64,000 bases of DNA from the NCBI RefSeq assembly GCF_013282155.1, contig NZ_BLWI01000010.1, positions 62,001-126,000 on the forward strand. Direction: 5' to 3'. The notes under the pieces are model-generated. The model saw only the letters and a list, made by a program, of their open reading frames with translations. It searched no databases and was not told where the DNA came from. This DNA is from Sulfitobacter sp. HGT1. GTDB lineage: Bacteria; Pseudomonadota; Alphaproteobacteria; Rhodobacterales; Rhodobacteraceae. A program made the position numbers and the translations under genes. This document shows positions 1 to 9,047 of this stretch, in pieces. The stretch's first letter is position 1, and each line of letters opens with the position of its first letter.

Positions 1-40
1 AAAATTCGAATTTTCCGGCAAAATTTTTCGAAAAAATTTT
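1..40. repeat. Two AT-rich palindromes downstream of hflX
   Basis: Bases 1-14 read AAAATTCGAATTTT, a perfect palindrome. Bases 20-40 form a near-perfect one, A4T5-CG-A6T4. Each is followed by a similar GC tail (CCGGC, CCGCC), so the unit looks tandemly duplicated. They lie 20 bases past the hflX stop. A role as terminator, protein site or dispersed repeat cannot be decided here. Confidence 0.5.
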
Positions 41-60
41 CCGCCTAGGCTACCGGCAGA

Positions 61-1359
61 TCAAAGACGTTGAAACTGGTCTTCTTGCTGTGCTGACCAA
101 CGCACGGTCAGATGAAAGCCGTCCTCGGTCTGCTCTTCGTGCAAAACCACCTCTTGCGCAAACAGCCATGCGCGTTTTTTCCCGTCAGCAAAGCTCAGCA
201 CCAGATCGGCCTCGCGCACGGCACCTTGCAGTGCTTTTGCGATTGTGGCCTGAAGTTCGTCCAGACCCTCACCGGTCAGGGATGAGATCGCCAACACGTT
301 CTCGTCCCGTGCCGCGCGGGCGCGTACAGCGTCGGCGCGGTCAGGGCTCAGCAGGTCGATCTTGTTCCAGATCTCAAAGCTGCGGGTGTCTTTGGGCACG
401 CCAAGGGATGTAAGAATATCGCGGACATTCTGGGCCTGCTCTTCGGTCTCGGCATGGGAAATATCGCGCACGTGACAGATGATATCGGCGGCCAGAACCT
501 CTTCGAGGGTCGCGCGGAACGCGGCAACCAGTTCGGTCGGCAAATCCGAGATGAACCCGACCGTGTCGCTGAGGATGATCTCGGGGCCGTCGGGCAGCAC
601 CAGGCTGCGCATGGTCGGGTCCAAGGTGGCGAAAAGCATGTCTTTCGCCATCACATCCGCACCGGTCAACCGGTTGAAAAGCGTGGATTTTCCGGCGTTG
701 GTATAGCCCACCAGCGCCACAATCGGAAACGGTACCTTGGCGCGTGCCGCACGGTGCAAGGCGCGGGTTTTGACCACCTTGTCCAACTGGCGGCGCAGGC
801 GCACCAGTTGTTCGTCGATGGCGCGTCTGTCCGATTCAATCTGGGTTTCGCCGGGACCCCCGACAAACCCCAATCCGCCGCGCTGGCGTTCAAGGTGGGT
901 CCAGGCCCGCACAAGCCGCGTACGCTGATAGTTCAGCGCGGCCATTTCGACCTGCAACACACCCTCGCGGGTGGCGGCGCGGTCGCTGAAAATTTCAAGG
1001 ATCAGACCGGTGCGGTCCAACAGCTTCACGCCCCAGGCTTTCTCGAGGTTGCGTTGCTGTACAGGCGTCACATGCCCGTCCACCAACACCAGCTCGACCT
1101 CGGCGGCCTCCATGCGCTGTTTCAGCTCTTCGATCTTGCCGGACCCGAACAGCATCCCCGCGTTCACGGTGCGCAAGATGACAACCTCCTGGCCGACGAC
1201 CTCAAGCTGGGGAAGCGCTTCGGCCAAGGCAACGGCTTCGGCCAGGGCCGGTTCCGCGATTCGGCGGTTGTTGTCGGTCTTGATGTCAGGGTGCAACACC
1301 CAGGCCCGTGTCATTTTCGGGCCTGCGGTGTCGTCGATCTGAAAAGGAGGGCGCGTCAA
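61..1359 (-). CDS. hflX: GTPase HflX
   Basis: Ribosome-associated GTPase that splits stalled 70S ribosomes. The 432-aa product has the N-terminal HflX domain with the glycine-rich [13 protein letters not shown] segment near residues 163-175, then a G domain with P-loop GYTNAGKS near 218-225, DTVGF near 265 and NKID near 335. The reading frame opens at a TTG overlapping the hfq stop, which suggests translational coupling. An ATG 15 codons later (1312-1314, MTRAWVLHP) is an alternative start. It is last in the hfq-hflX pair, the standard proteobacterial arrangement. Confidence 0.95.
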   Translation of the reverse strand: MTRPPFQIDDTAGPKMTRAWVLHPDIKTDNNRRIAEPALAEAVALAEALPQLEVVGQEVVILRTVNAGMLFGSGKIEELKQRMEAAEVELVLVDGHVTPVQQRNLEKAWGVKLLDRTGLILEIFSDRAATREGVLQVEMAALNYQRTRLVRAWTHLERQRGGLGFVGGPGETQIESDRRAIDEQLVRLRRQLDKVVKTRALHRAARAKVPFPIVALVGYTNAGKSTLFNRLTGADVMAKDMLFATLDPTMRSLVLPDGPEIILSDTVGFISDLPTELVAAFRATLEEVLAADIICHVRDISHAETEEQAQNVRDILTSLGVPKDTRSFEIWNKIDLLSPDRADAVRARAARDENVLAISSLTGEGLDELQATIAKALQGAVREADLVLSFADGKKRAWLFAQEVVLHEEQTEDGFHLTVRWSAQQEDQFQRL

Positions 1360-1595
1360 TTCGCGTCTTCACCTTCATAAAGCGAGATTGGCTGGCTTGG
1401 CATAATGGTCGAGATCGCGTGCTTGTAGACAAGCTGCGACTGACCATCCCGGCGCAAAAGCACACAAAAGTTGTCAAACCAGGTAATCACGCCTTGCAGC
1501 TTTACCCCGTTGATCAAAAAGATCGTCACTGGAACTTTGGTTTTGCGCACATGGTTCAGGAATGCATCCTGAAGGTTTTGTCTGTCAGACGCCAT
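1356..1595 (-). CDS. hfq: RNA chaperone Hfq
   Basis: Sm-like hexameric RNA chaperone for small RNA-mRNA pairing. The 79-aa product has an Sm1 region beginning [13 protein letters not shown] and an Sm2 region with YKHAIST. The C-terminal tail is short, as is usual in alphaproteobacteria. The ATG at 1593-1595 is preceded by a GGCGAGA ribosome site; the open frame extends 37 codons upstream, but that part resembles no Hfq. The stop overlaps the hflX TTG start. Confidence 0.96.
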   Translation of the reverse strand: MASDRQNLQDAFLNHVRKTKVPVTIFLINGVKLQGVITWFDNFCVLLRRDGQSQLVYKHAISTIMPSQPISLYEGEDAN

Positions 1596-1736
1596 AATGG
1601 TCTCGCCTTTTTTTCTTGCTGTTGTTCTTGCTGATGTCCGCGGACCGGACCCCGATTTCGACCGAGTATGTAGGTGCCCGTCAGGAGTTTCCACCCCAAA
1701 TGTCACGCAGCCCTGTCAGGCGGGCTACAATTCGTG

Positions 1737-3275
1737 TCACGCACGCCACAGATCAGGGGTCAGCAAGGCGATAATAGCCAAAGTTTCGAGCCGCCCCAGC
1801 ACCATCGCCCCGATCAGGATCATCTTTGCGGGGTCGCCCAGCTCGATCAGCGCAATCGGCGCATCGGCGGCAAATTCGATCAGCGGTCCTGTTGTGGCAA
1901 GGCTTGCCACCGACATCACCAGCGCATCCTCAAACGGTGCACCGACAAAGGTCAGCAGCAGGGTCACACCGGCCAGCGACAGGGCAAAGAGCATGAAAAA
2001 GATCCACGCGATGAACGCGCCATTGCTTTGCAGGCGCCGCCCCGCAGTCCCTGCGCCGGACACCGAATTCGGGTGCACCAGCCGTTCCAACTCGCGCACG
2101 CCGTTGCGGTACAGCGCAAAAACCCGCAGCAGTTTCACGCCACCGGCAGTCGTCGCCACCCCGCCCCCGATCAGGGCCAGCCCCATCAGGATCAGGCCCG
2201 GCGTTTCCAGCCCGGACCAGCTTTGGGCCTGCGCCCAGGACGAACTGACAAAACCCGTGGTCGTCAGAAACGAGGTCACGGTAAAGATCGCGCCCCAAAG
2301 CGCACTGCCGCTTTCCTGCGCTTCGGAGGTGGCGGAGACGTCGAATGCGCCAATAAAATGCCGTGCAAAGAGGACCAGCGGCACACCGATGATCAGGGCC
2401 AACCCCATGCGAAATTCCGGATCGGTGCGCAAACCGCCTTGGGTGGCTGTAACGGTATCTTTGGAAAAGGTCAGCCGGGACAGCGAAAACAGCATGAACA
2501 GCATCATCACCGCCTCGGCACCAAATCCGACGCCTGTGTCATGGATGCCGCCCAGGGGGGAAATACCGGATGTCGCCATCACCGACATCGCGTGGCACAG
2601 CGCAACCAGTGACCGGTCACCATTGGCCAGCAGCAAAACCCAAAGCAGCAGCGTCAGCGCCAGATAGGTCGGCGTCAGCGCCCCGGCCGAGCGTAACACC
2701 CGCAAGCGCGGATTGATCGGGGCCGTGGCGGTGGTGCGCCGGTCGTCGGGGTTGCCCGGTTCGGCCTGGGATGTCACCTCGAACCCGCCAAGGTGCAGCG
2801 GTGCCAGAATGGCCGACGCCGCGACCCACATCAGCAGCCCGCCCATCCACGCCACCTGCGCGCGCCACAGATGCAAGGTATCGCTCAGCCGTCCGGGATC
2901 GTCGAACAGGCTTGCCCCTGTGGTGGTGATCGAACTGACCATATCGAAATAGGCGTTCAGGAACCGCGTGGTTGGCAAGGCTTCCAGAAACGGCACCGCA
3001 AGGATCGCGGGCAAAACCACAAAGCTGCAAAACAGCGACAACAACGGCCCAAGCGCCCCATGCCGGGGTTTGCGCCCCGAATGCGCGATGGCGATCATCG
3101 CAAAGACAACCATACCCAACAGCGCGGAATAGAAAAACGCCCGTGACGCCAGCAGGTCATCGGTGACCACCCCATAGAACGCAGGCACGATCATTGACGC
3201 AGAGAAAATCCCGAAAATGAGCAGGAACAACGGCAGTTCCAAAAGCTCCTTGCGGATATTGCGTTTGCGGCTCAT
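1737..3275 (-). CDS. trkH: Trk system potassium transporter, TrkH
   Basis: Membrane subunit of the Trk potassium uptake system. The 512-aa product is hydrophobic throughout and carries four selectivity-filter loops: SITTTGAS (near 113), MATSGIS (near 232), FLTTTGF (near 337) and ASLATTGP (near 460). That is the four M1-P-M2 repeat plan of the SKT family. It follows trkA with only 22 bases between, so the channel and its gating subunit are probably co-transcribed. Confidence 0.95.
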   Translation of the reverse strand: MSRKRNIRKELLELPLFLLIFGIFSASMIVPAFYGVVTDDLLASRAFFYSALLGMVVFAMIAIAHSGRKPRHGALGPLLSLFCSFVVLPAILAVPFLEALPTTRFLNAYFDMVSSITTTGASLFDDPGRLSDTLHLWRAQVAWMGGLLMWVAASAILAPLHLGGFEVTSQAEPGNPDDRRTTATAPINPRLRVLRSAGALTPTYLALTLLLWVLLLANGDRSLVALCHAMSVMATSGISPLGGIHDTGVGFGAEAVMMLFMLFSLSRLTFSKDTVTATQGGLRTDPEFRMGLALIIGVPLVLFARHFIGAFDVSATSEAQESGSALWGAIFTVTSFLTTTGFVSSSWAQAQSWSGLETPGLILMGLALIGGGVATTAGGVKLLRVFALYRNGVRELERLVHPNSVSGAGTAGRRLQSNGAFIAWIFFMLFALSLAGVTLLLTFVGAPFEDALVMSVASLATTGPLIEFAADAPIALIELGDPAKMILIGAMVLGRLETLAIIALLTPDLWRA

Positions 3276-3297
3276 GCGGCGGCGTCCTGATATCGCA

Positions 3298-4674
3298 TCA
3301 GAAAAAGTCGATCGAGACCTGCATCAACTGTTCAACCTGCGGCACGTCTTTTGCCATACAGAAAACAGCGATCACATCGCCTTCGTCAATGCGGGTGCTG
3401 CCAAGGGGCCGTATCACCTTGTCGCCCTTGCGCACCATGCCAACCAGCACGCCTTCGGGGAAATCAATCTCGGCGATGCGTTTGCCAGCCAGTGGCGAGG
3501 TGGACAGCACTTCGGCCTCGATCACTTCGGCTTCGGCGTCACCGATCGAATAGACCGCACGCACCCGGCCATGGCGGATGTGGCGCAGGATGGAGCTGAC
3601 GGTGGTGGCGCGCGGGTTGATATAGGCGTCGATGCCAAGCGGTTCCATCAGGGGTACCAGCGTCGGGTCGTTGATCAGCGCGATGACATAGGGGCAGCCT
3701 TCGGCCTTGGCGCGCACACAGGCCAGCATGTTGGTTTTATCATCATCGGTGATCGCCATCATCGCATCTGCGCGGCTGATCCCGGCCTCGGCCAAAAGGG
3801 CCGCATCCAGACCGTCCCCGTTCAACACGATGGTGCGTTCCAAAGCTTCGGCAGCCCGTTCGGCAATGGCACGGTTCTTTTCGATCATCTTGGTGCGGAC
3901 GCGTTTTTCCTTGCCCTCAAGGCTTTGTGCGACGGCCAGACCGACATTCCCGCCACCAACCAGAACAACGCGTTCCAACTTGCTGGTTTTCTTGCCAAAA
4001 ATCTCGAGCGTGCGGGCGATGTCATCGCGGTGCGTAAAGACATAGCAGGCGTCGCCCACGAAAATCTGGTCTTTGCTTTCTGGGGCAAACAAGGTGCCAT
4101 CACGGCGCACACCAACGACAACGGCACGCAGGGTGGAAAACAGATCAGACAATTGGCGCAGCGGCGTGTTGACCACGGGGCAGCCTTCGTCGATCTGGAT
4201 GCCGATCAGATGGGCCATACCATCCATAAAGGTTTCGGTGTCAAAAGACGCCGGTGCCGACAACCGCTGGAGCGCTGCGGCCGCGACTTCCTTTTCGGGG
4301 CTGATCACCACGTCGATGGGCATGTGGTCACGGCGGTAGAGGTCGGAGTAAATCGCCGTCAGATAGGATTGGCTGCGCAGACGGGCGATCTTGCGGTTGA
4401 TGCCGAAAACCGAATGGGCGACCTGACAGGTCACCATGTTGACCTCGTCCGAATGGGTCGCAGCGATGATCATTTCCGCGTCACGCGCGCCTGCACGGTC
4501 CAGCACATCGGGATAGCTGGCAAAGCCGGCAATGCCCTGAACATCCAGCGTATCGGTGGCGCGGCGCACCAGATCGGCGTTGCTGTCAACGATTGTCACA
4601 TCGTTGCGTTCACCGGAAAGATGGCGTGCAATCTGCCAGCCGACTTGACCTGCACCGCAAATAATCACTTTCAT
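3298..4674 (-). CDS. trkA: Trk system regulatory subunit TrkA
   Basis: Cytoplasmic NAD(H)-binding gating ring of Trk. The 458-aa product contains two RCK repeats. The first starts with the Rossmann motif GAGQVGWQIARHLS at residue 7, the second with LVGGGNVGLAVAQSL near 240, and each is followed by a TrkA-C domain. Full family length. The ATG at 4672-4674 is preceded by AAAGGA at good spacing. It heads trkA-trkH and lies next to the ntr genes, a recurrent alphaproteobacterial arrangement. Confidence 0.95.
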   Translation of the reverse strand: MKVIICGAGQVGWQIARHLSGERNDVTIVDSNADLVRRATDTLDVQGIAGFASYPDVLDRAGARDAEMIIAATHSDEVNMVTCQVAHSVFGINRKIARLRSQSYLTAIYSDLYRRDHMPIDVVISPEKEVAAAALQRLSAPASFDTETFMDGMAHLIGIQIDEGCPVVNTPLRQLSDLFSTLRAVVVGVRRDGTLFAPESKDQIFVGDACYVFTHRDDIARTLEIFGKKTSKLERVVLVGGGNVGLAVAQSLEGKEKRVRTKMIEKNRAIAERAAEALERTIVLNGDGLDAALLAEAGISRADAMMAITDDDKTNMLACVRAKAEGCPYVIALINDPTLVPLMEPLGIDAYINPRATTVSSILRHIRHGRVRAVYSIGDAEAEVIEAEVLSTSPLAGKRIAEIDFPEGVLVGMVRKGDKVIRPLGSTRIDEGDVIAVFCMAKDVPQVEQLMQVSIDFF

Positions 4675-4826
4675 GAAAGGTTCCTTTGGCGTTTCGCCCG
4701 ATGTCGGGGCAAGGCGGCAACCACCCGCTTGATCGTTGATTTGAATGACAGATGGCTATGCAAGGGTCAATTCAAATGTCTAAATGGCCCCAGCGGCATT
4801 CAGCGGCAATAAAGGCGGTACATAAG

Positions 4827-5297
4827 ATGAAAACTCTGACCATAGGGGTGATGGGGGTCCTCGGGCTTGGGGCCTGCGCCCCGCTGAACACTTATTACAA
4901 GGCGGGTGCCAGTGTTGCAGCCGTCCAGCGCCAAACGACAATCTGCGAGGTCGAAGCGCTCGACAAGGTGCCGCCCTCGACCCGTATCGTCCAAACGCCG
5001 CCGCGCTATATCCCTGCGCGCAGCGAATGCAACGCTGCGGGCACCTGTTACGTTGTGCCGGGGTTTTACGAGCCGGGGATGCTTTATACGGTCGATCCCA
5101 ACGACGATTTGCGCAAAAGGGTCGAAGCCCAATGTATGGCCGACAAGGGGTTTGCCCCCGTGTCGATTCCGGCCTGCCCCGCATCTGTGGCGCAATCGGC
5201 CCCGCAACGGGCGACGACCACCCTGCCCCCGTTGAATGCGAAATCCTGTGTGATCCGCAACCCCGACGGCAGCTTTCAGATCGTCACCTTGGGTTAG
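4827..5297 (+). CDS. Small proline-rich lipoprotein
   Basis: Predicted lipoprotein of 156 aa, function unknown. The N terminus MKTLTIGVMGVLGLGACAP is a lipoprotein signal with lipobox LGAC, giving Cys17 as the lipidated residue. The mature part has several further Cys residues (CEVEAL, SECNAAGTCY, CMADKG, CPAS, SCVIRNPDG) that could form disulfides. I chose the ATG at 4827 because it gives the signal peptide and has AAGGCGG upstream; the frame is open 25 codons earlier. It is convergent with ntrX and their stop codons overlap (TTAG). Confidence 0.8.
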   Translation: MKTLTIGVMGVLGLGACAPLNTYYKAGASVAAVQRQTTICEVEALDKVPPSTRIVQTPPRYIPARSECNAAGTCYVVPGFYEPGMLYTVDPNDDLRKRVEAQCMADKGFAPVSIPACPASVAQSAPQRATTTLPPLNAKSCVIRNPDGSFQIVTLG

Positions 5298-6700
5298 CCT
5301 TCGACTTCGTCATCGACATGGGCGATGCGCGTACCGGACTTGGCCGAGGTCACGACACCAAGGCTTTTCAGCTTGCGGTGCAGCGCGGACCGTTCCATGC
5401 CGACAAAATTGGCGGTGCGGCTGATGTTGCCGCCAAAACGGTTGATCTGGGTCAGCAGGTATTCCCGCTCGAATGCTTCGCGGGCCTCGCGCAGCGGCAA
5501 GGTCGCCAAGGCACCGGATAGGACGACGCGACCGTCTTCCTCGGTGTTTTCGTCCTCTCCGGGCAATTCGCGCGCTTCGATCGGGCCGGTGCCATCGCCA
5601 AGGATCAGTACCCGTTCCACCAGATTTTTCAACTGACGCACATTGCCGGGCCAGACCATGGTTTGCAGCAAGGCCACCGCATCATCCGAGAACGCGCGCA
5701 AAGGCAAGCCCTGACTGCTGTTGAATTCGGCGATAAAGTGATCGGCCAGCACCGGAATATCCTCGCGGCGTTCCTCCAGGGACGGCACGGAAATCGGGAC
5801 CACATTCAGGCGGTGAAACAGTTCTTCGCGGAAGGTTTCGGCCTTGATCGCGGCATCAAGGTCTTTGTTGGTGCTGGAAACCACACGCAGATCGACGCGC
5901 ACCTTGTCATGCCCGCCCACGCGGGTGAATTGCTGGTCGACCAGCACCCGCAGGATTTTCGATTGTGTGCCAAGCGGCAGGTCTGCGACCTCGTCGAAAA
6001 AGATCACACCGCCATGGGCCTGTTCCAGCAATCCCGGCTCGATCCCGCGCTCAGCGCTTTCCACGCCGAACAGGACTTCTTCCATCCGGTCGGGGGCCAC
6101 ACTGGCGCAGTTGATCGTCACAAACGGTGCCGAAGCGCGGGCGGAATTGCTGTGAATATAGCGCGCGGCGATTTCCTTGCCGGCACCGGCGGGGCCGCGC
6201 AGCATGACGCGCCCGTTTGATTTGGTGACTTTGTCCAACTGGCCCATCAGGGTTTTGAACGCGGTCGAAGACCCGATCATTTTGGCATTCGTGACATCGC
6301 GCCGCTTGAGCGTCTGGTTTTCACGGCGCAAACGCGAGGTTTCCATCGCGCGGCGGATCACCACCAGCAACTGATCGATGTTGAACGGCTTTTCGATGAA
6401 ATCATAGGCACCCTGCTTGATGGCGGCGACGGCGATTTCGATATTCCCGTGCCCCGAGATAATAACGACCGGCACATCAGGATTGTCACGCTTGACCGTC
6501 TTGAGGATATCAATCCCGTCCATCTGGCTGTCCTTCAACCAGATGTCCAAAATCATCAGCGCTGGCGGTTCCGCATTGATGGAGGCCATTGCCTCGTCCG
6601 AATTGCCCGCCAGCCGCGTGGCATAGCCTTCGTCCTCCAGAATGTCAGAAATCAGTTCGCGAATATCGCGTTCGTCGTCCACGATCAGGATGTCACTCAT
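5294..6700 (-). CDS. ntrX: Nitrogen regulation response regulator NtrX
   Basis: Response regulator partnered with NtrY. The 468-aa product has a receiver domain (phospho-acceptor Asp52 in LMILDIW), an AAA+ domain and a C-terminal Fis-type helix-turn-helix (GGNISRTANFVGMERSALHRKL). Walker A reads GPAGAGKE and Walker B FFDEVADLP. The GAFTGA loop used to contact sigma54 is absent: where it should follow LFG the sequence reads VESAERGIEPG. Direct sigma54 activation is therefore unlikely. The ATG at 6700 overlaps the end of ntrY by 8 bases. Confidence 0.95.
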   Translation of the reverse strand: MSDILIVDDERDIRELISDILEDEGYATRLAGNSDEAMASINAEPPALMILDIWLKDSQMDGIDILKTVKRDNPDVPVVIISGHGNIEIAVAAIKQGAYDFIEKPFNIDQLLVVIRRAMETSRLRRENQTLKRRDVTNAKMIGSSTAFKTLMGQLDKVTKSNGRVMLRGPAGAGKEIAARYIHSNSARASAPFVTINCASVAPDRMEEVLFGVESAERGIEPGLLEQAHGGVIFFDEVADLPLGTQSKILRVLVDQQFTRVGGHDKVRVDLRVVSSTNKDLDAAIKAETFREELFHRLNVVPISVPSLEERREDIPVLADHFIAEFNSSQGLPLRAFSDDAVALLQTMVWPGNVRQLKNLVERVLILGDGTGPIEARELPGEDENTEEDGRVVLSGALATLPLREAREAFEREYLLTQINRFGGNISRTANFVGMERSALHRKLKSLGVVTSAKSGTRIAHVDDEVEG

Positions 6701-8951
6701 CTGGGGTCTCCAATTCGGTTGTCGGGGGTGTGACACTAAGGGGCAATGTAATGATCGCCATAGCGCCAAAATGGGATTGGCCGTCGAAACAGGGGGCGTT
6801 TTCCAACACCAAGGTGCCGCCATGTTCCTCGATTATCTTTTTCACGATGGGCAGGCCCAAGCCTGTGCCTTCGCTGCGGGTTGTTACATAGGGTTCAAAT
6901 AGCCGCGCGCGGTCTTCTGGCAAGCCGATACCATTGTCAGCGATTGATATTTGAACTGTTGTTGGCTGCACGGTCAGGGTCACTTCGATGCGCGGATCAA
7001 GGTCATCTGGAGCGCCTTTTTGTTTCAGGCTTTCAATGGCTTCGCCTGCGTTCTTAATCAGGTTCATCAGGGCCTGTGACATCATCGTAGCATCCACGGG
7101 GGCCACGACCGGCCCCTCTGGCAGGGTCGCGACAATCGTCACGTCAGGCTGGCCGCTTTGTTGCAGCAACACCGCATCGCGCACCAGTTGCGCGACATCC
7201 TGCTCGGATGTTTCGGGCTCGGGCATCCGCGCGAATTTGGAAAACTCGTCAACGATACGGCGCAGGTCGCCGGTCTGGCGGATGATCACGCCGGTCAATT
7301 GCTCAAGCGCCTCTGCATCGTCGGGCAATTTGCGTGCGAATTTGCGCTGGATGCGCTCCGCGCTAAGCTGGATCGGCGTCAACGGGTTCTTGATCTCGTG
7401 GGCGATCCGGCGGGCCACGTCGCCCCATGCGGCCATCCGCTGGGCGCTGACCAGATCGGTCACGTCGTCAAAGGCCACAACATAGCCCTCAAGGCGCCCG
7501 TCCTCGCTGCGGCGGGTGGCCACGCGGACCAGCAGGTTCTCCATCTGGCCTTGCCGCGATACTTTGACCTCGCCTTGGGCGACTTCGCCATGGCCGGACA
7601 CCACGGTGTTGAACAGCGGCCCGAATTCGGGCACCGCCACCGCAATCGCCAGCGATTGCTGATCTTCCTCCCAATCCAGCAAGCGCATCGCCGACCGGTT
7701 CACAAAGGCCACGCGCCCTTCGGGATCAAGGCCCACAACCCCAGACGTGACCGAGCTGAGCACCGAGTCAAACAAGCGGCGCCGACGTTCGATCTGACGG
7801 GTATTGTCCAGCAGGGTCTCGCGCTGGCCCTTGAGCTGTTTGGTCATCTGGTTGAAGTACCGGCCCAGCATCGCGATTTCGTCATCGCCGTTTTCTTCGC
7901 GGACCTGCACCTCAAGATCGCCCGCGCCCACCTGTTGCGCGGCCACAGTCAGGCGGCCCACGGGGCCGGACAGACGTTCGGCAAACCACAGCCCCAACCA
8001 GACCGCCGCCAGAATAAGGATCAGCGCAAAGCCCACATAAAGCAGCCCGAATTCGAACAACAGCTTGCCGCGTTCGTTTTCAAGCTGTTGATACAGACGC
8101 ACGGTTTCCCTTGTGTCATCCAGCAGCGACAGGATTTCGCCATCGACGTCGCGGCTGACGTACAAGAACCGGTCCAGATAGGAGTCAAGCGGGACAAGGG
8201 CGCGGAATTCATTGTTGGGCCAGTCCTCGATGACCAGCGGGCGGCCTTCGTTTTCCTGGGCCTGCCTGATCTGCTCGGCATCCGGTGCCTCATAGTCGAA
8301 CAGATAGGACCGGTCACCGCGCGCCCGAATTTGTGCCGTGCCATCAATCAGATAGGCCTCGCGCAGGCCGCGCTGGATCTGCAATTGTCCTTCGGCCAGC
8401 AGTTGGGAATCGGGGATGTTCACGCCTTGGGATCGCGCCGTGTCGATGCCCCGCGCCAAGGCAATGGCATCGGCAATCAGATCGTCGCGCTGTTCGGATT
8501 CATACGCCTGTGCCGCCGCCAGCGAATTGCCAACCACGCTGCGCACACGTTCCGAAAACCAACCCTCAAGCCCGACATTGATCGTCAGACCGGCAAAGAC
8601 CGCGACACTGACCGTGGGGATCAGCGCCATCAGCGCAAACACACCGGTCAGCCGCAGATGCAGCCGCGAGCCTGCCGATTTCGCGCGGCGTGCCGCAATC
8701 AGGCGCGCGACCTGACTGAACACGAGCGCCGCAACCAGTAGGATATAGACAAGATCGGTAAGCAGGATCAGCCGCAAGCTGGGGGTGTTCGCCCCCTGCC
8801 CCAATGGCCCCAGCACCAGATAGGTGACAAGCGCCAGCACGGGACCCAAAACGACCAGCCCAATGGTTGCAACATTGCGATAACGCCGGACACGGCGCAA
8901 ACGCTCAAGACGCAACAAATAATAACTGCGTGACCGGGTTAGCACCCGCAA
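6693..8951 (-). CDS. ntrY: Membrane sensor histidine kinase NtrY
   Basis: Sensor kinase for NtrX, linked in alphaproteobacteria to nitrogen and redox control. The 752-aa product has several N-terminal membrane segments with a periplasmic loop, a HAMP domain, a PAS domain, a HisKA box ([15 protein letters not shown] near 520) and an HATPase domain with NLIKNAGEAI, ADNGIGLP and GTGLGLPIVKKI. The frame opens at a TTG (8949-8951) with no good spacing to TGAGGA; a GTG two codons later (8943-8945) sits 6 bases after AGGA and is the likelier start. Confidence 0.94.
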   Translation of the reverse strand: MRVLTRSRSYYLLRLERLRRVRRYRNVATIGLVVLGPVLALVTYLVLGPLGQGANTPSLRLILLTDLVYILLVAALVFSQVARLIAARRAKSAGSRLHLRLTGVFALMALIPTVSVAVFAGLTINVGLEGWFSERVRSVVGNSLAAAQAYESEQRDDLIADAIALARGIDTARSQGVNIPDSQLLAEGQLQIQRGLREAYLIDGTAQIRARGDRSYLFDYEAPDAEQIRQAQENEGRPLVIEDWPNNEFRALVPLDSYLDRFLYVSRDVDGEILSLLDDTRETVRLYQQLENERGKLLFEFGLLYVGFALILILAAVWLGLWFAERLSGPVGRLTVAAQQVGAGDLEVQVREENGDDEIAMLGRYFNQMTKQLKGQRETLLDNTRQIERRRRLFDSVLSSVTSGVVGLDPEGRVAFVNRSAMRLLDWEEDQQSLAIAVAVPEFGPLFNTVVSGHGEVAQGEVKVSRQGQMENLLVRVATRRSEDGRLEGYVVAFDDVTDLVSAQRMAAWGDVARRIAHEIKNPLTPIQLSAERIQRKFARKLPDDAEALEQLTGVIIRQTGDLRRIVDEFSKFARMPEPETSEQDVAQLVRDAVLLQQSGQPDVTIVATLPEGPVVAPVDATMMSQALMNLIKNAGEAIESLKQKGAPDDLDPRIEVTLTVQPTTVQISIADNGIGLPEDRARLFEPYVTTRSEGTGLGLPIVKKIIEEHGGTLVLENAPCFDGQSHFGAMAIITLPLSVTPPTTELETPDE

Positions 8952-9006
8952 TCCTCACCGATGATGTGATGCAAGAATGCATCCACTGCCTATTAATGTG
9001 GTCCTG

Positions 9007-9043
9007 ATCGGGTTGTGAGGCCCGATGGCCACGGTTATGTGGC
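9007..9043. other. Paired hairpins between ntrC and ntrY
   Basis: The 96-base gap between ntrC and ntrY holds two inverted repeats: ATCGGG/CCCGAT (9007-9026) and GCCAC/GTGGC (9028-9043). Neither is followed by a T run on the minus strand, so they look like RNA stability or processing elements rather than a terminator. A separate ntrYX promoter in the gap is possible but not visible. Confidence 0.3.
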
Positions 9044-9047
9044 TCTT

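Noticed and set aside
1597..2667. A 356-codon plus-strand frame over trkH
   Set aside because: Low-complexity Ser/Pro/Arg composition and complete overlap with the clear TrkH protein on the other strand.
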